Source: Betaproteobacteria bacterium
GTDB lineage: Bacteria; Pseudomonadota; Gammaproteobacteria; Burkholderiales; SG8-39
Direction: 5' to 3'
Assembly (NCBI GenBank): GCA_019509895.1
Contig: JAEKLK010000327.1
Location: 1-7,018, forward strand
Length of the DNA stretch: 7,018 nt
Shown here: one piece after another, positions 1-6,573 of the stretch
How positions within the stretch are numbered: the stretch's first letter is position 1
Layout: each line of letters begins with the position of its first letter
The notes under the pieces: generated by a model
Told to the model about the DNA's origin: nothing
Database searches by the model: none
The model's input: the letters and a program-made list of their open reading frames with translations, nothing else
Position numbers and translations under genes: made by a program

Positions 1-241
1 GCTTTCCGACGCCGACGCGCTGCTGCTCGCCGAGGTGTATGCCGCCGGCGAGGCGGCGATCGTCGCCGCCGACGGCCGCGCGCTCGCGCGCGCGCTGCGA
101 GTGGCGGGCAAGGTAGAGCCGGTGTTCGTCGAGGACATCGCCGAGATGCCGGCAGCCATCCGGCGGGCCGCGCGCGACGGCGACGTCGTGCTCACGATGG
201 GCGCCGGCTCCATCGGCAACGTCGCCGCGCAGCTCGCATGA
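1..241 (+). CDS. murC: UDP-N-acetylmuramate--L-alanine ligase, C-terminal end (partial)
   Basis: The reading frame is open from base 2 to the TGA at 239-241 and gives the last 79 residues of a protein whose start lies outside the window. It reads [20 protein letters not shown] and later [19 protein letters not shown]. The [11 protein letters not shown] and TMGAGSIG segments are typical of the C-terminal Mur ligase domain of MurC, which in the cytoplasm adds L-alanine to UDP-MurNAc using ATP. The ATP-binding and central domains are not visible, so catalytic completeness cannot be judged. The stop codon overlaps the murB start in ATGA (238-241), as expected for genes co-translated in the dcw operon. 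Neighbouring murB and ddl strengthen the call; another Mur ligase is unlikely with this C-terminus and position. Confidence 0.93.
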   Translation, partial: LSDADALLLAEVYAAGEAAIVAADGRALARALRVAGKVEPVFVEDIAEMPAAIRRAARDGDVVLTMGAGSIGNVAAQLA

Positions 242-1149
242 ACATGGTCGAGACGCTGCATATGCAGGGGCTGCGAGGGGAACTCAGACGCGACGAGCCC
301 ATGGCACGCCATGTCAGCTGGCGCAGCGGCGGCAGGGCCGATCGCTGCTACGTTCCGGCGGACCTCGACGACCTCGGAGACTTCCTGCGCCAGCTGCCGC
401 GCGAGGAGCCGCTGCTCTTCGTCGGCCTCGGCTCCAATCTCCTGGTGCGCGATGGCGGTTTTCGCGGCACCGTGGTGCTGACGCACTCGGCGAAGCTGCG
501 GCCGCGCATCGACAGCGGCCTGATCTACGCCGAAGCCGGCGTCGCCAGCCCGAAGGTCGCGCGCTTCGCCGCGCGCCATAACCTGGAGGGCGCCGAGTTC
601 CTGGCCGGCGTGCCCGGCACCTTGGGCGGCGCGCTCGCCATGAATGCCGGTTGCTACGGCGGCGAGACATGGGACATCGTCGAACGCGCAGTGACCGTCG
701 ACCGCTCCGGCCGGCTGGTGCTGCGGGAAAAGGACGAGTTCGACATCGCCTATCGCCACTGCGCGCCGAAGGACGGGCGCGAGGAATGGTTTGCCGCCGC
801 ATGGTTCCGCCTGCCCTCGGGCGACGGCGAGACCTCGCGCGGCGTGATCAAGGAGCTGCTCGGCCGGCGGATCGCCACTCAGCCGCTGTCGCTTCCCAAC
901 GCCGGCAGCGTGTTCCGCAACCCGCCCAAGGACCACGCCGCGCGCCTGATCGAGGCGTGCGGCATGAAGGGCTTCAGCCGTGGCGCGGCGCGCGTCTCGG
1001 AGAAGCACGCCAACTTCATCGTCAATCCCGGCGGCGCAGCGAGCGCCGCCGACATCGAGTGGCTGATCCAGCACCTGCAACGCATGGTCTACCAGATGCA
1101 GGGCGTGGTGCTGCAGACCGAGGTGCGCATCGTCGGGGAGCCCGCATGA
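238..1149 (+). CDS. murB: UDP-N-acetylenolpyruvoylglucosamine reductase
   Basis: A 303-residue FAD enzyme of the cytoplasm that reduces UDP-GlcNAc-enolpyruvate to UDP-MurNAc with NADPH. The FAD-binding domain shows [12 protein letters not shown] (63-74) and [15 protein letters not shown] (124-138), followed by CYGGE (139-143). YR at 172-173 fits the conserved substrate and flavin region. The C-terminal substrate-binding domain has NAGSVFRNP (221-229), where Ser224 is the expected proton donor, [10 protein letters not shown] (254-263), and Glu295 in [10 protein letters not shown] as the expected second catalytic residue. The length and the direct run from YR into the next strand suggest the shorter type II form, without the extra Tyr loop of E. 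coli MurB; this subtype is inferred by eye. The ATG at 238 overlaps the murC stop. An in-frame ATG at 244 is also possible, and no strong ribosome binding site separates the two. The gene ends in ATGA, shared with ddl. Confidence 0.96.
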   Translation: MNMVETLHMQGLRGELRRDEPMARHVSWRSGGRADRCYVPADLDDLGDFLRQLPREEPLLFVGLGSNLLVRDGGFRGTVVLTHSAKLRPRIDSGLIYAEAGVASPKVARFAARHNLEGAEFLAGVPGTLGGALAMNAGCYGGETWDIVERAVTVDRSGRLVLREKDEFDIAYRHCAPKDGREEWFAAAWFRLPSGDGETSRGVIKELLGRRIATQPLSLPNAGSVFRNPPKDHAARLIEACGMKGFSRGAARVSEKHANFIVNPGGAASAADIEWLIQHLQRMVYQMQGVVLQTEVRIVGEPA

Positions 1150-2054
1150 ATTTGGGCAAAGTTGCCGTCCTCCTGGGCGGGCGTTCCGCGGAGCGCGAGG
1201 TGTCGCTGAAGAGCGGCGGCATGGTGCTGAAGGCACTGCGCTCGCGCGGGGTCGACGCGCATCCGTTCGATCCGAAGGAGCGCGGCCTGGACGAGCTCGC
1301 CCGGGAGAAATTCAATCGCGCTTTCATCGCGCTTCACGGCCGCTTCGGCGAGGACGGCACGATGCAGGCGATCCTCGAGTGGCTCGGCATCGCGTACACC
1401 GGAAGCGGCGTGCTCGCTTCCGCACTCGCCATGGACAAGCTGCGCACCAAGCGCATCTGGACCGCCGAGGGACTGCCGACGGCGCCGCATGTGGTTCTGG
1501 ACAAAAAAACCTCCCTCCTGGCTGTGGCCAAGAAGCTCGGCCTGCCGCTCTTCGTCAAGCCGGCGAACGAAGGCTCATCGGTCGGCATGACCAAGGTAAA
1601 GCGAGCGGGCGAGCTCGAGGAGGCATTCGCGCTGGCGGTCAATTACGACCCGGTAGTGCTCGCCGAGAAGTTCATCGACGGCCCGGAGCTCACGGTCGCG
1701 ATCGTCGGCCAGGAGGCTCTGCCAATCATCCGCATCGAGACGCCGCGCGAGTTCTACGACTACGAGGCGAAGTACCTCGCCAGCGACACGCGCTACCTGG
1801 TCCCTTGTGGTCTGTCAAAAACAAAGGAAGAACAGCTTCAGGCCCTGTCGCTGAAAGCGTTCCAGGCGCTCGGCTGCCGGGGCTGGGGTCGCGTCGACCT
1901 GATGCTCGACCGCCGCGGCAAGCCCTACCTGCTCGAGATCAACACCTCGCCGGGGATGACCGACCACTCCCTCGTGCCGATCGCGGCGCGCGCCGTCGGG
2001 CTCTCGTACGAGGACCTCTGCGTGAAGGTTCTGGAGGGTGCGCGTGTGGGATAA
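1146..2054 (+). CDS. ddlB: D-alanine--D-alanine ligase
   Basis: A 302-residue cytoplasmic ATP-grasp ligase that joins two D-alanines, giving the dipeptide that MurF adds to the wall precursor. By alignment to E. coli DdlB from memory, the active-site residues are all present: Glu16 in [10 protein letters not shown], Lys138 and Ser144 in [11 protein letters not shown], Tyr210 in EAKYL, Arg249 and Asp251 in GWGRVDLML, and Glu264, Asn266 and Ser275 in [15 protein letters not shown]. The Tyr210 position suggests the normal D-Ala-D-Ala enzyme rather than a D-Ala-D-Lac ligase. The frame is open far upstream, across murB, but the family N-terminus and the GGGGAG at 1135-1140, five bases ahead, fix the start at ATG 1146. 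The start overlaps the murB stop by four bases and the 3' end overlaps ftsQ. The symbol follows the dcw-cluster paralogue. Two A-rich patches (1501-1510, 1814-1831) stand out from the GC-rich background. Confidence 0.96.
   Translation: MNLGKVAVLLGGRSAEREVSLKSGGMVLKALRSRGVDAHPFDPKERGLDELAREKFNRAFIALHGRFGEDGTMQAILEWLGIAYTGSGVLASALAMDKLRTKRIWTAEGLPTAPHVVLDKKTSLLAVAKKLGLPLFVKPANEGSSVGMTKVKRAGELEEAFALAVNYDPVVLAEKFIDGPELTVAIVGQEALPIIRIETPREFYDYEAKYLASDTRYLVPCGLSKTKEEQLQALSLKAFQALGCRGWGRVDLMLDRRGKPYLLEINTSPGMTDHSLVPIAARAVGLSYEDLCVKVLEGARVG
2033..2037 (+). promoter_or_regulatory. Ribosome binding site that decides the ftsQ start
   Basis: GGAGG lies inside the last codons of ddl. It sits six bases ahead of the GTG at 2044 and only touches the other in-frame GTG at 2038, where it could not work. 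It therefore supports 2044 as the ftsQ start. Confidence 0.65.
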
Positions 2055-2724
2055 CCCGCGCCTGCTGAACGCCGCCGCCGGCTTTCTCGTGGGCCTGGTC
2101 GCGCTTGCCGCCGCGCTGGTGGGCGCGCACCGCGCGGCGAGCTCGCCGATGTTCGCGTTGCACGCGGTCGAGCTGCTGGCGCCGCCGGAGCGCGCGCCGC
2201 GCTCGGCGGTCGAAAGCGCGATCCGCGCGCACCTGGCGAGCAACTTCTTCGCCGTCGACGTCGCCGCGCTGCGCGCGGCGCTGGAGCAGGTGCCGTGGGT
2301 GCGCGCCGCCTCGGTGCGTCGCCGGTGGCCCGACCGCCTCGAGGTGGCGCTCGTTGAGCACGTGGCGCTCGCACGCTGGGGCGACGAAGCGTTAGTCAGC
2401 ATTCGCGGCGAGCGCTTTGCGGCGACCAGCGATGCCCCGCTACCGCTCTTTGTCGGCCCGCTCGGCGCGGAGGCGGAAGTCGCGCGCGGCTACGCGCGCT
2501 TCGCGCCGCTCGTCGAGCCGCTCGGCAGCCCGCTCGAGCGGGTGATGCTCTCCGCACGGCGGGGCTGGCAGCTCAGGCTCGCCAACGGCATGAACCTGAT
2601 GCTCGGCCGCGACGCCGAGCGCGCCGAAGAGCGCCTGCGTCGCTACGTGGAGATCCATCCGAAAACCAAATCAGACTACGTCGATCTGCGCTATCCGAAC
2701 GGATTCGCGGTGCGCATGAACTGA
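2044..2724 (+). CDS. ftsQ: Cell division protein FtsQ
   Basis: A 226-residue bitopic inner-membrane protein that links FtsB/FtsL and the early divisome to septal wall synthesis. After a short cytoplasmic start (MWDNPRLLN), residues about 10-28 form one hydrophobic membrane segment. The periplasmic part begins with a POTRA-like region (about 37-105), which contains the typical stretch [19 protein letters not shown] (83-101), followed by [10 protein letters not shown]. Residues 212-224 ([13 protein letters not shown]) match the end of the FtsQ beta domain. It is somewhat shorter than E. coli FtsQ (276 residues), mainly at the C-terminus and cytoplasmic end. I chose GTG 2044 over GTG 2038 because of the ribosome binding site at 2033-2037 and the MWD-type N-terminus of relatives. 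It overlaps the ddl 3' end by 11 bases, so coupled translation is likely. Arg- and Ala-rich composition reflects the high GC. Confidence 0.93.
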   Translation: MWDNPRLLNAAAGFLVGLVALAAALVGAHRAASSPMFALHAVELLAPPERAPRSAVESAIRAHLASNFFAVDVAALRAALEQVPWVRAASVRRRWPDRLEVALVEHVALARWGDEALVSIRGERFAATSDAPLPLFVGPLGAEAEVARGYARFAPLVEPLGSPLERVMLSARRGWQLRLANGMNLMLGRDAERAEERLRRYVEIHPKTKSDYVDLRYPNGFAVRMN

Positions 2725-2728
2725 GAGG
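2723..2728 (+). promoter_or_regulatory. Probable ribosome binding site of ftsA
   Basis: GAGAGG overlaps the ftsQ stop and lies 10 bases before ATG 2739. A second purine run, AAGGGGG at 2732-2738, abuts the ATG and is too close for normal pairing with 16S rRNA, so the first is the better candidate. Confidence 0.45.
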
Positions 2729-2738
2729 CCCAAGGGGG

Positions 2739-3968
2739 ATGCCAAAAGAAAATAAAAACCTGGTCGTCGCGCTGGATATCGGTACCTCGAAGGTCGCCTG
2801 CCTGGTGGCGGAGCTCGGCGCGGACGGCGCGCTCGAAGTGCTCGGCATGGGCGGCCACGAGTCGAAGGGCCTGAAGAAGGGCGTGGTGGTCAACATCGAG
2901 GCCACCGTCGCCGCGATCCAGCGCGCGCTCGAGGAAGCCGAGCTGATGGCCGACTGCAAGATCGCCACGGCGTTCGTCGGCATCGCCGGCAGCCATATCC
3001 GCAGCTTCAACTCGACCGGCATGGTAGCGGTCAAGGACCGCGAGGTCGGCGTGATGGACGTCGATCGCGCCATCGAGACGGCGCGCGCAGTGAACATTCC
3101 CACCGATCAGCAGATCCTGCACGTGCTGCGCCAGGAGTTCATCATCGACGGCCAGGAAGACGTGCGCGAGCCGATCGGCATGTCGGGCGTGCGCCTGGAG
3201 GTGAAGGTGCACATCGTCACCGGCGCGGTCTCGGCGGCGCAGAACATCATCAAGTGCGTGCGCCGCTGCGGCATCGAGGTGAAGGACCTGATCCTGCAGC
3301 CGCTCGCTTCTTCGCGCGCGGTGCTCTCGGAGGACGAGAAGGATCTCGGCGTATGCCTGCTCGACATCGGCGGCGGCACGACCGACATCGCGGTCTTCAC
3401 CCATGGCGCGATCCGCCACACGGCGGTGGTGCCGATCGCCGGCGACCAGATCACCAACGACATCGCCATGGCGCTGCGCACGCCGACCGCCGACGCCGAG
3501 GCGATCAAGATCCGTCACGGCGTGGCGCTGCGCCAGCTCGCCGATCCGAACCAGATGCTGGAGGTTCCCGGCATCGGCGAGCGCGGCACGCGCTCGCTCT
3601 CGCGCCAGACGCTCGCCGAGGTGATCGAGCCGCGCGTCGAGGAGCTCTACTCGCTCGTGCAGCAGGCGCTGCGCGATTCCGGCTTCGAGGAGCTGCTTTC
3701 CAGCGGCATCGTGCTCACCGGCGGCTCCTCGGTGATGCAGGGCATGGTGGAGCTCGGCGAGGAGATCTTCCACATGCCGGTGAGGATCGGCGTGCCGCGA
3801 TACGCCGGCGGACTCGCCGACGTGGTGCGCGCACCGCGCTACGCGACGGCGGTGGGACTGTTGCTGGAGGGCGTCGCACAGGTGCATCACGGCAAGCTTT
3901 CGCGCCAGAGCGGCTCGGTGAAAGCCGTGCTCGGACGCATGCGGGAGTGGTTTCAGCGCAACTTTTGA
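2739..3968 (+). CDS. ftsA: Cell division protein FtsA
   Basis: A 409-residue actin-family ATPase that tethers FtsZ filaments to the inner membrane and recruits later divisome proteins. It shows phosphate loop 1 ALDIGTSK (11-18), phosphate loop 2 LLDIGGGTTDIAVF (207-220) and the adenosine motif GIVLTGGSSVMQGM (323-336). The FtsA-specific 1C subdomain falls at about 87-165. The C-terminal VLGRMREWFQRNF (397-409) is an amphipathic helix with basic and bulky hydrophobic residues, the expected membrane-targeting sequence. The length is normal for the family. The ATG is supported by the N-terminus MPKENKNLVVALDIGTSK, whose A-rich codons differ from the GC-rich body and may keep the start region unfolded. 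The gene follows ftsQ by 14 bp and precedes ftsZ by 30 bp, the usual order. Other actin-like proteins (MreB, PilM, DnaK) fit less well because of the C-terminal helix and the context. Confidence 0.97.
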   Translation: MPKENKNLVVALDIGTSKVACLVAELGADGALEVLGMGGHESKGLKKGVVVNIEATVAAIQRALEEAELMADCKIATAFVGIAGSHIRSFNSTGMVAVKDREVGVMDVDRAIETARAVNIPTDQQILHVLRQEFIIDGQEDVREPIGMSGVRLEVKVHIVTGAVSAAQNIIKCVRRCGIEVKDLILQPLASSRAVLSEDEKDLGVCLLDIGGGTTDIAVFTHGAIRHTAVVPIAGDQITNDIAMALRTPTADAEAIKIRHGVALRQLADPNQMLEVPGIGERGTRSLSRQTLAEVIEPRVEELYSLVQQALRDSGFEELLSSGIVLTGGSSVMQGMVELGEEIFHMPVRIGVPRYAGGLADVVRAPRYATAVGLLLEGVAQVHHGKLSRQSGSVKAVLGRMREWFQRNF

Positions 3969-3984
3969 AGTGAATAACAACGGC

Positions 3985-3990
3985 AAGGAG
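3985..3990 (+). promoter_or_regulatory. Strong ribosome binding site of ftsZ
   Basis: AAGGAG lies eight bases before ATG 3999, in an A-rich, low-structure leader (3969-3998). It is the best Shine-Dalgarno match in the cluster, consistent with FtsZ being needed in far larger amounts than FtsQ or FtsA. Confidence 0.85.
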
Positions 3991-3998
3991 ATAAAAAC

Positions 3999-5111
3999 AT
4001 GTTCGAAATCGTAGACAGTCAGGTAACGGGACCGATCATCAAGGTGATCGGCGTCGGCGGCGCGGGCGGCAACGCCGTCAATCACATGATCGAGGAGGGC
4101 GTGGCGGGCGTCGAGTTCATCGCCGTCAACACCGACGCGCAGGTACTGGCGAGGAACCGCGCGCCCAGCCAGATCCAGCTCGGCACGAGCGGCCTGGGCG
4201 CGGGCGCGAAGCCCGAGGAGGCGCGCGCCGTGGCGCTCGCCGACCGCGATCGCATCGAGGAAGCGGTGGCCGGCGCGCACATGGTGTTCATCACGGCCGG
4301 CATGGGCGGCGGCACGGGCACCGGCGCGGCGCCGGTGATCGCCGAGGTCGCGCGCTCGCTCGGCATCCTGACGGTGGCCGTCGTCACCAAGCCCTTCACT
4401 TTCGAGGGCTCCAAGCGCACCAAGACGGCGGATTCCGGACTGGAAGCGCTCGGGCCGCACGTCGATTCGCTGATCGTGATCCTCAACGACAAGCTGGAGG
4501 AGGTGCTCGGCGAGGACGTGACGCAGGAGGATGCTTTCAGGGCGGCCGACGACGTGCTGAACAACGCGGTCGCCGGGATCGCCGAGATCATCAACAACCC
4601 GGGCCTGGTCAACGTCGACTTCCAGGATGTGCGCACCGTCATGTCGGAGCAGGGGATGGCGATGATGGGCTCGGCGTGCGCGAGCGGCATCGACCGCGCG
4701 CGCATCGCCGCCGAGCAGGCGATCGCCTGTCCGCTGCTCGACGGCGTGAACCTCGCCGGCGCGCGCGGCGTGCTGGTGAACATCACCGCCTCGAAGTCGA
4801 GCCTCAAGCTGCGCGAGACGAAGGAGGTGATGAACACCATCCGCGCCTTCGCGGCGGAGGATGCGACCATCATCTACGGCGGTGTCTACGACGACGGGCT
4901 GGAGGACCAGCTGCGCGTCACGGTCGTCGCCACGGGCCTCGGCGCGCCGGTCGCGGCTCGCCAGCCGAAGCCGCAGCTCGTCCTGAACAACGTCGTCGCC
5001 AGCAAGACCGGCACTGACAACATGCCCGGCCCGGTGGACTACAACCAGTTGCAGCAAAGCGGCGTGGACAAGTACGACATCCCGGCGTTCCTGCGCAAGC
5101 AGGCCGACTGA
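3999..5111 (+). CDS. ftsZ: Cell division GTPase FtsZ
   Basis: A 370-residue tubulin homologue that polymerises with GTP into the cytoplasmic Z ring. The N-terminal nucleotide-binding domain has [15 protein letters not shown] (16-30), NTDAQ (44-48) and the tubulin signature GGGTGTG (103-109). The T7 synergy loop [11 protein letters not shown] (205-215) carries Asp207 and Asp210, which complete the GTPase site of the next subunit. [12 protein letters not shown] and [12 protein letters not shown] mark the C-terminal core, ending near residue 316. A linker of about 40 residues leads to the conserved tail [12 protein letters not shown] (359-370), which binds FtsA and other partners. Two positions look unusual: Leu162 in VILNDKL, where IPND is usual, and Ala75 in KPEEAR, where Gly is usual. 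Neither obviously destroys function. The start is fixed by AAGGAG and the family N-terminus. A hairpin lies just after the stop. Confidence 0.98.
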   Translation: MFEIVDSQVTGPIIKVIGVGGAGGNAVNHMIEEGVAGVEFIAVNTDAQVLARNRAPSQIQLGTSGLGAGAKPEEARAVALADRDRIEEAVAGAHMVFITAGMGGGTGTGAAPVIAEVARSLGILTVAVVTKPFTFEGSKRTKTADSGLEALGPHVDSLIVILNDKLEEVLGEDVTQEDAFRAADDVLNNAVAGIAEIINNPGLVNVDFQDVRTVMSEQGMAMMGSACASGIDRARIAAEQAIACPLLDGVNLAGARGVLVNITASKSSLKLRETKEVMNTIRAFAAEDATIIYGGVYDDGLEDQLRVTVVATGLGAPVAARQPKPQLVLNNVVASKTGTDNMPGPVDYNQLQQSGVDKYDIPAFLRKQAD

Positions 5112-5125
5112 CGCTGCGCGTAATG

Positions 5126-5157
5126 CCGGGGTGCGCCTCCTTGCCGGCGCATCCCGG
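5126..5157 (+). terminator. Hairpin after ftsZ: possible weak terminator or attenuator
   Basis: Bases 5126-5137 (CCGGGGTGCGCC) pair with 5146-5157 (GGCGCATCCCGG) in 12 pairs, 11 Watson-Crick and one G-U, around an eight-base loop. The stem starts 14 bases after the ftsZ stop. Only TCTT follows, so the T tract is poor for a standard intrinsic terminator. It could cause partial termination, or protect the 3' end of the division-gene mRNA. The stem is seen directly; the function is inferred. Confidence 0.5.
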
Positions 5158-5171
5158 TCTTCCGCTAGAAT
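5141..5171 (+). promoter_or_regulatory. Candidate sigma70-type promoter for lpxC
   Basis: TAGAAT at 5166-5171 matches five of six bases of the -10 consensus TATAAT. The only reasonable -35 is TTGCCG at 5141-5146 (four of six to TTGACA), with a long 19-bp spacer. Transcription would begin near 5178, leaving a leader of about eight bases before lpxC. The -35 lies in the loop and 3' arm of the hairpin. The -10 is convincing, the -35 less so. Confidence 0.45.
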
Positions 5172-5185
5172 TGTTGCACTCCAGC

Positions 5186-6100
5186 ATGCTTCGCCAGCGC
5201 ACTCTAAAGTCGCTCGTCTCCGCGGCGGGCGTCGGCCTGCACACCGGACAGAAGGTCCGCATAACGTTGCGGCCGGCGCCGGCGGATACCGGCGTCGTCT
5301 TTCGCCGCATCGATCTCGCCTCGCCCGTGGACATTCCGGCGCGCGCCGACCTGGTCGGCGAGACGCGGCTTTCGTCCTGCCTCGTGCGCGACGGCGCGAA
5401 GGTCTACACCGTCGAGCATCTCATGTCGGCGCTCGGCGGTATGGGCATCGACAACGTGTATGTCGATATCGATGCGTCCGAGCTGCCGATCATGGACGGC
5501 AGCGCCTCGCCGTTCGTCCTGCTCATTCAGCAGGCGGGCGTGGTGGAGCAGGCGGCGGCGAAGAAATTCCTGCGCGTCCTGCGGCGCGTTGAGGTGACCG
5601 ACGGCGACAAGTGGGCGCGCCTGGAGCCCTACGAGGGCTACAAGCTTTCCTTCTCGATTGAATTTCGCCATCCCGTGATCGAGCGCTCGACCCAATCGGT
5701 CGAGGTCAACTTCGCCGAGACCTCCTATCTGAAGGAGATCGCGCGCGCGCGCACCTTCGGCTTCATGCACGAAGTCGAGGATCTGCGCGACAGCGGTCTA
5801 GCGCTCGGCGGCGGCCTCGATAACGCGGTCGTTCTCGACGAGTACCGCGTGCTGAACGCCGAAGGGCTGCGCTTTACTGACGAGTTCATCCGCCACAAGT
5901 TGCTCGACGCAATCGGCGACCTCTACCTGCTTGGCCGGCCGCTGCTTGGCGCCTTCTCGGCGCACAAGTCCGGACATGCCCTTAACAATCGCCTGCTGCG
6001 CGCGGTGCTCGCGCAGCCAGGAGTCTTGGAGACGGTGAGCTTCGAGCGCGCGGAGGAGACGCCGGCCGGCGTCGCGCGCCTCGCTACGCAATACGGTTAG
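5186..6100 (+). CDS. lpxC: UDP-3-O-acyl-N-acetylglucosamine deacetylase
   Basis: A 304-residue zinc enzyme of the cytoplasm that removes the acetyl group from UDP-3-O-acyl-GlcNAc, the committed step of lipid A synthesis. It reads like E. coli LpxC shifted by one residue: Glu77-His78 in TVEHL, His237 and Asp241 in [10 protein letters not shown], Asp245, and His264 in KSGHALNN. These supply the zinc ligands His78, His237 and Asp241, the general base Glu77 and the catalytic His264. [10 protein letters not shown] (101-110) and ARTFGF (188-193, with Thr190) are also conserved. The frame is open back to about 5123, but the MLRQRTLKS start matches the family and the upstream codons do not. No Shine-Dalgarno sequence precedes ATG 5186. 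The C-terminus (VARLATQYG) does not resemble the hydrophobic SAVLA tail of E. coli LpxC that FtsH recognises. The TAG stop interlocks with the stop of the convergent DciA-like gene. Confidence 0.97.
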   Translation: MLRQRTLKSLVSAAGVGLHTGQKVRITLRPAPADTGVVFRRIDLASPVDIPARADLVGETRLSSCLVRDGAKVYTVEHLMSALGGMGIDNVYVDIDASELPIMDGSASPFVLLIQQAGVVEQAAAKKFLRVLRRVEVTDGDKWARLEPYEGYKLSFSIEFRHPVIERSTQSVEVNFAETSYLKEIARARTFGFMHEVEDLRDSGLALGGGLDNAVVLDEYRVLNAEGLRFTDEFIRHKLLDAIGDLYLLGRPLLGAFSAHKSGHALNNRLLRAVLAQPGVLETVSFERAEETPAGVARLATQYG

Positions 6101-6552
6101 CGGCGCGGCAGCGCGCCATGGCGGCGCAGCATCCGGCCCAGCGCGTCGCGCGCCGGCGACAACTCCAACCGTTCGTGCAGCGCGCGCAACCGCTCGAGCG
6201 CATGTGTGGACAAATGCACGCTCTTTTTCTTCTCTGGCGCGCGTGCGCGTGCCGCTATCGGTTGCACCCTCACTGAAACTAAACTAACCTGCCATCGCCG
6301 TTCGAGGAGAAAGCGCGTAAGTGCCGGGGCGAGCAAGCGAAGTTTCGAAGCCGCGGCAGGATTGGCAGCGAGGAGCGCGAGCTTGCCTTCCTTGAAATTG
6401 GCGACGCGGATTTCCGCGCCGAGCTCGGCCGACAAGAAACCCTGAACCAGGCCGGCGAGAGCGCGCAGCTCGCGCGCCTTCGCCAAAAGCGGTTGCAGCT
6501 CGCCATCGGCGGCGAGCACGCGATCGAGCTTGGTCGGCAGCAGCAGCTTCAC
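6097..6552 (-). CDS. DUF721 / DciA-like protein, probable helicase-loader family
   Basis: A 151-residue protein with the DUF721 fold over about residues 8-98: a helical start ([23 protein letters not shown]), then [27 protein letters not shown], then [10 protein letters not shown]. DciA is the ancestral loader of the replicative helicase DnaB in bacteria lacking DnaC. This protein resembles the betaproteobacterial members placed beside lpxC, but direct evidence that this branch loads helicase is not visible here. After the domain comes a basic tail ([10 protein letters not shown], 102-111) and a helix-forming C-terminus, suggesting flexibility or nucleic-acid contact. The start is GTG at 6552-6550, with GAGG at 6559-6556 only three bases ahead, a tight spacing. 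The stop TAA (6099-6097) overlaps the lpxC TAG. Codons for residues 88-97 (GTT AGT TTA GTT TCA) are A/T-rich, unlike the rest. Confidence 0.82.
   Translation of the reverse strand: MKLLLPTKLDRVLAADGELQPLLAKARELRALAGLVQGFLSAELGAEIRVANFKEGKLALLAANPAAASKLRLLAPALTRFLLERRWQVSLVSVRVQPIAARARAPEKKKSVHLSTHALERLRALHERLELSPARDALGRMLRRHGALPRR
6196..6232 (+). terminator. Candidate intrinsic terminator for lpxC, inside the antisense DciA-like gene
   Basis: On the + strand, GAGCGCAT (6196-6203) pairs with ATG (6214-6216) and CGCTC (6219-6223), leaving a two-base CA bulge and a ten-base loop. TTTTTCTTCT follows directly (6224-6233). It lies 95 bases after the lpxC stop, a sensible place for the operon to end. 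The T run is also the antisense of Glu-Lys-Lys-Lys codons in the DciA-like gene, so it may be coincidence. A competing palindrome, CGCTCGAGCG, spans 6191-6200. Confidence 0.4.
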
Positions 6553-6560
6553 ATACCTCG

Positions 6561-6565
6561 GGAGG
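6561..6565 (+). promoter_or_regulatory. Ribosome binding site supporting a TTG start
   Basis: GGAGG, within the purine run GGGAGGGAG (6560-6568), lies eight bases before TTG 6574. It is the strongest translation signal in the 21-bp gap between the two divergent genes and decides the start of the M23-type gene; ATG 6634 has no comparable site. Confidence 0.75.
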
Positions 6566-6573
6566 GAGTCGTT

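Noticed and set aside
651..1145. Upstream extension of the ddl frame across murB
   Set aside because: The translation is Arg-rich murB shadow. The Ddl family begins at [12 protein letters not shown], and a ribosome binding site precedes ATG 1146.
3930..3998. A possible promoter just upstream of ftsZ (GAATAA near the ftsA stop)
   Set aside because: The -10 match is poor and no -35 lies at a proper distance. The A-rich leader is better explained by the need for open mRNA at the ribosome binding site.
2691..5057. A 788-codon open frame on the - strand opposite ftsA and ftsZ
   Set aside because: It mirrors two certain genes in a high-GC genome, where antisense stops are rare. The product is rich in Arg, His, Ala and Asp with no recognisable domain, and no start signal was seen.
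5123..5185. A 21-residue N-terminal extension of LpxC
   Set aside because: It translates the hairpin between the genes, has no ribosome binding site, and the family begins at MLRQRTLK.
5740..5753. Alternating CG tract in lpxC, potentially Z-DNA-prone
   Set aside because: It is produced by the codons of the conserved IARART segment in a high-GC genome; similar short tracts occur elsewhere, for example near base 80.
6206..6445. A 79-codon + strand frame opposite the DciA-like gene
   Set aside because: It has no ribosome binding site and Ser/Arg-rich low-complexity content; the opposite strand carries a recognisable DUF721 protein.
6530..6558. TTGGTC with ATACCT 17 bp downstream as a promoter for the M23-type gene
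   Set aside because: The -10 match is too weak and the start would fall almost on the ribosome binding site.
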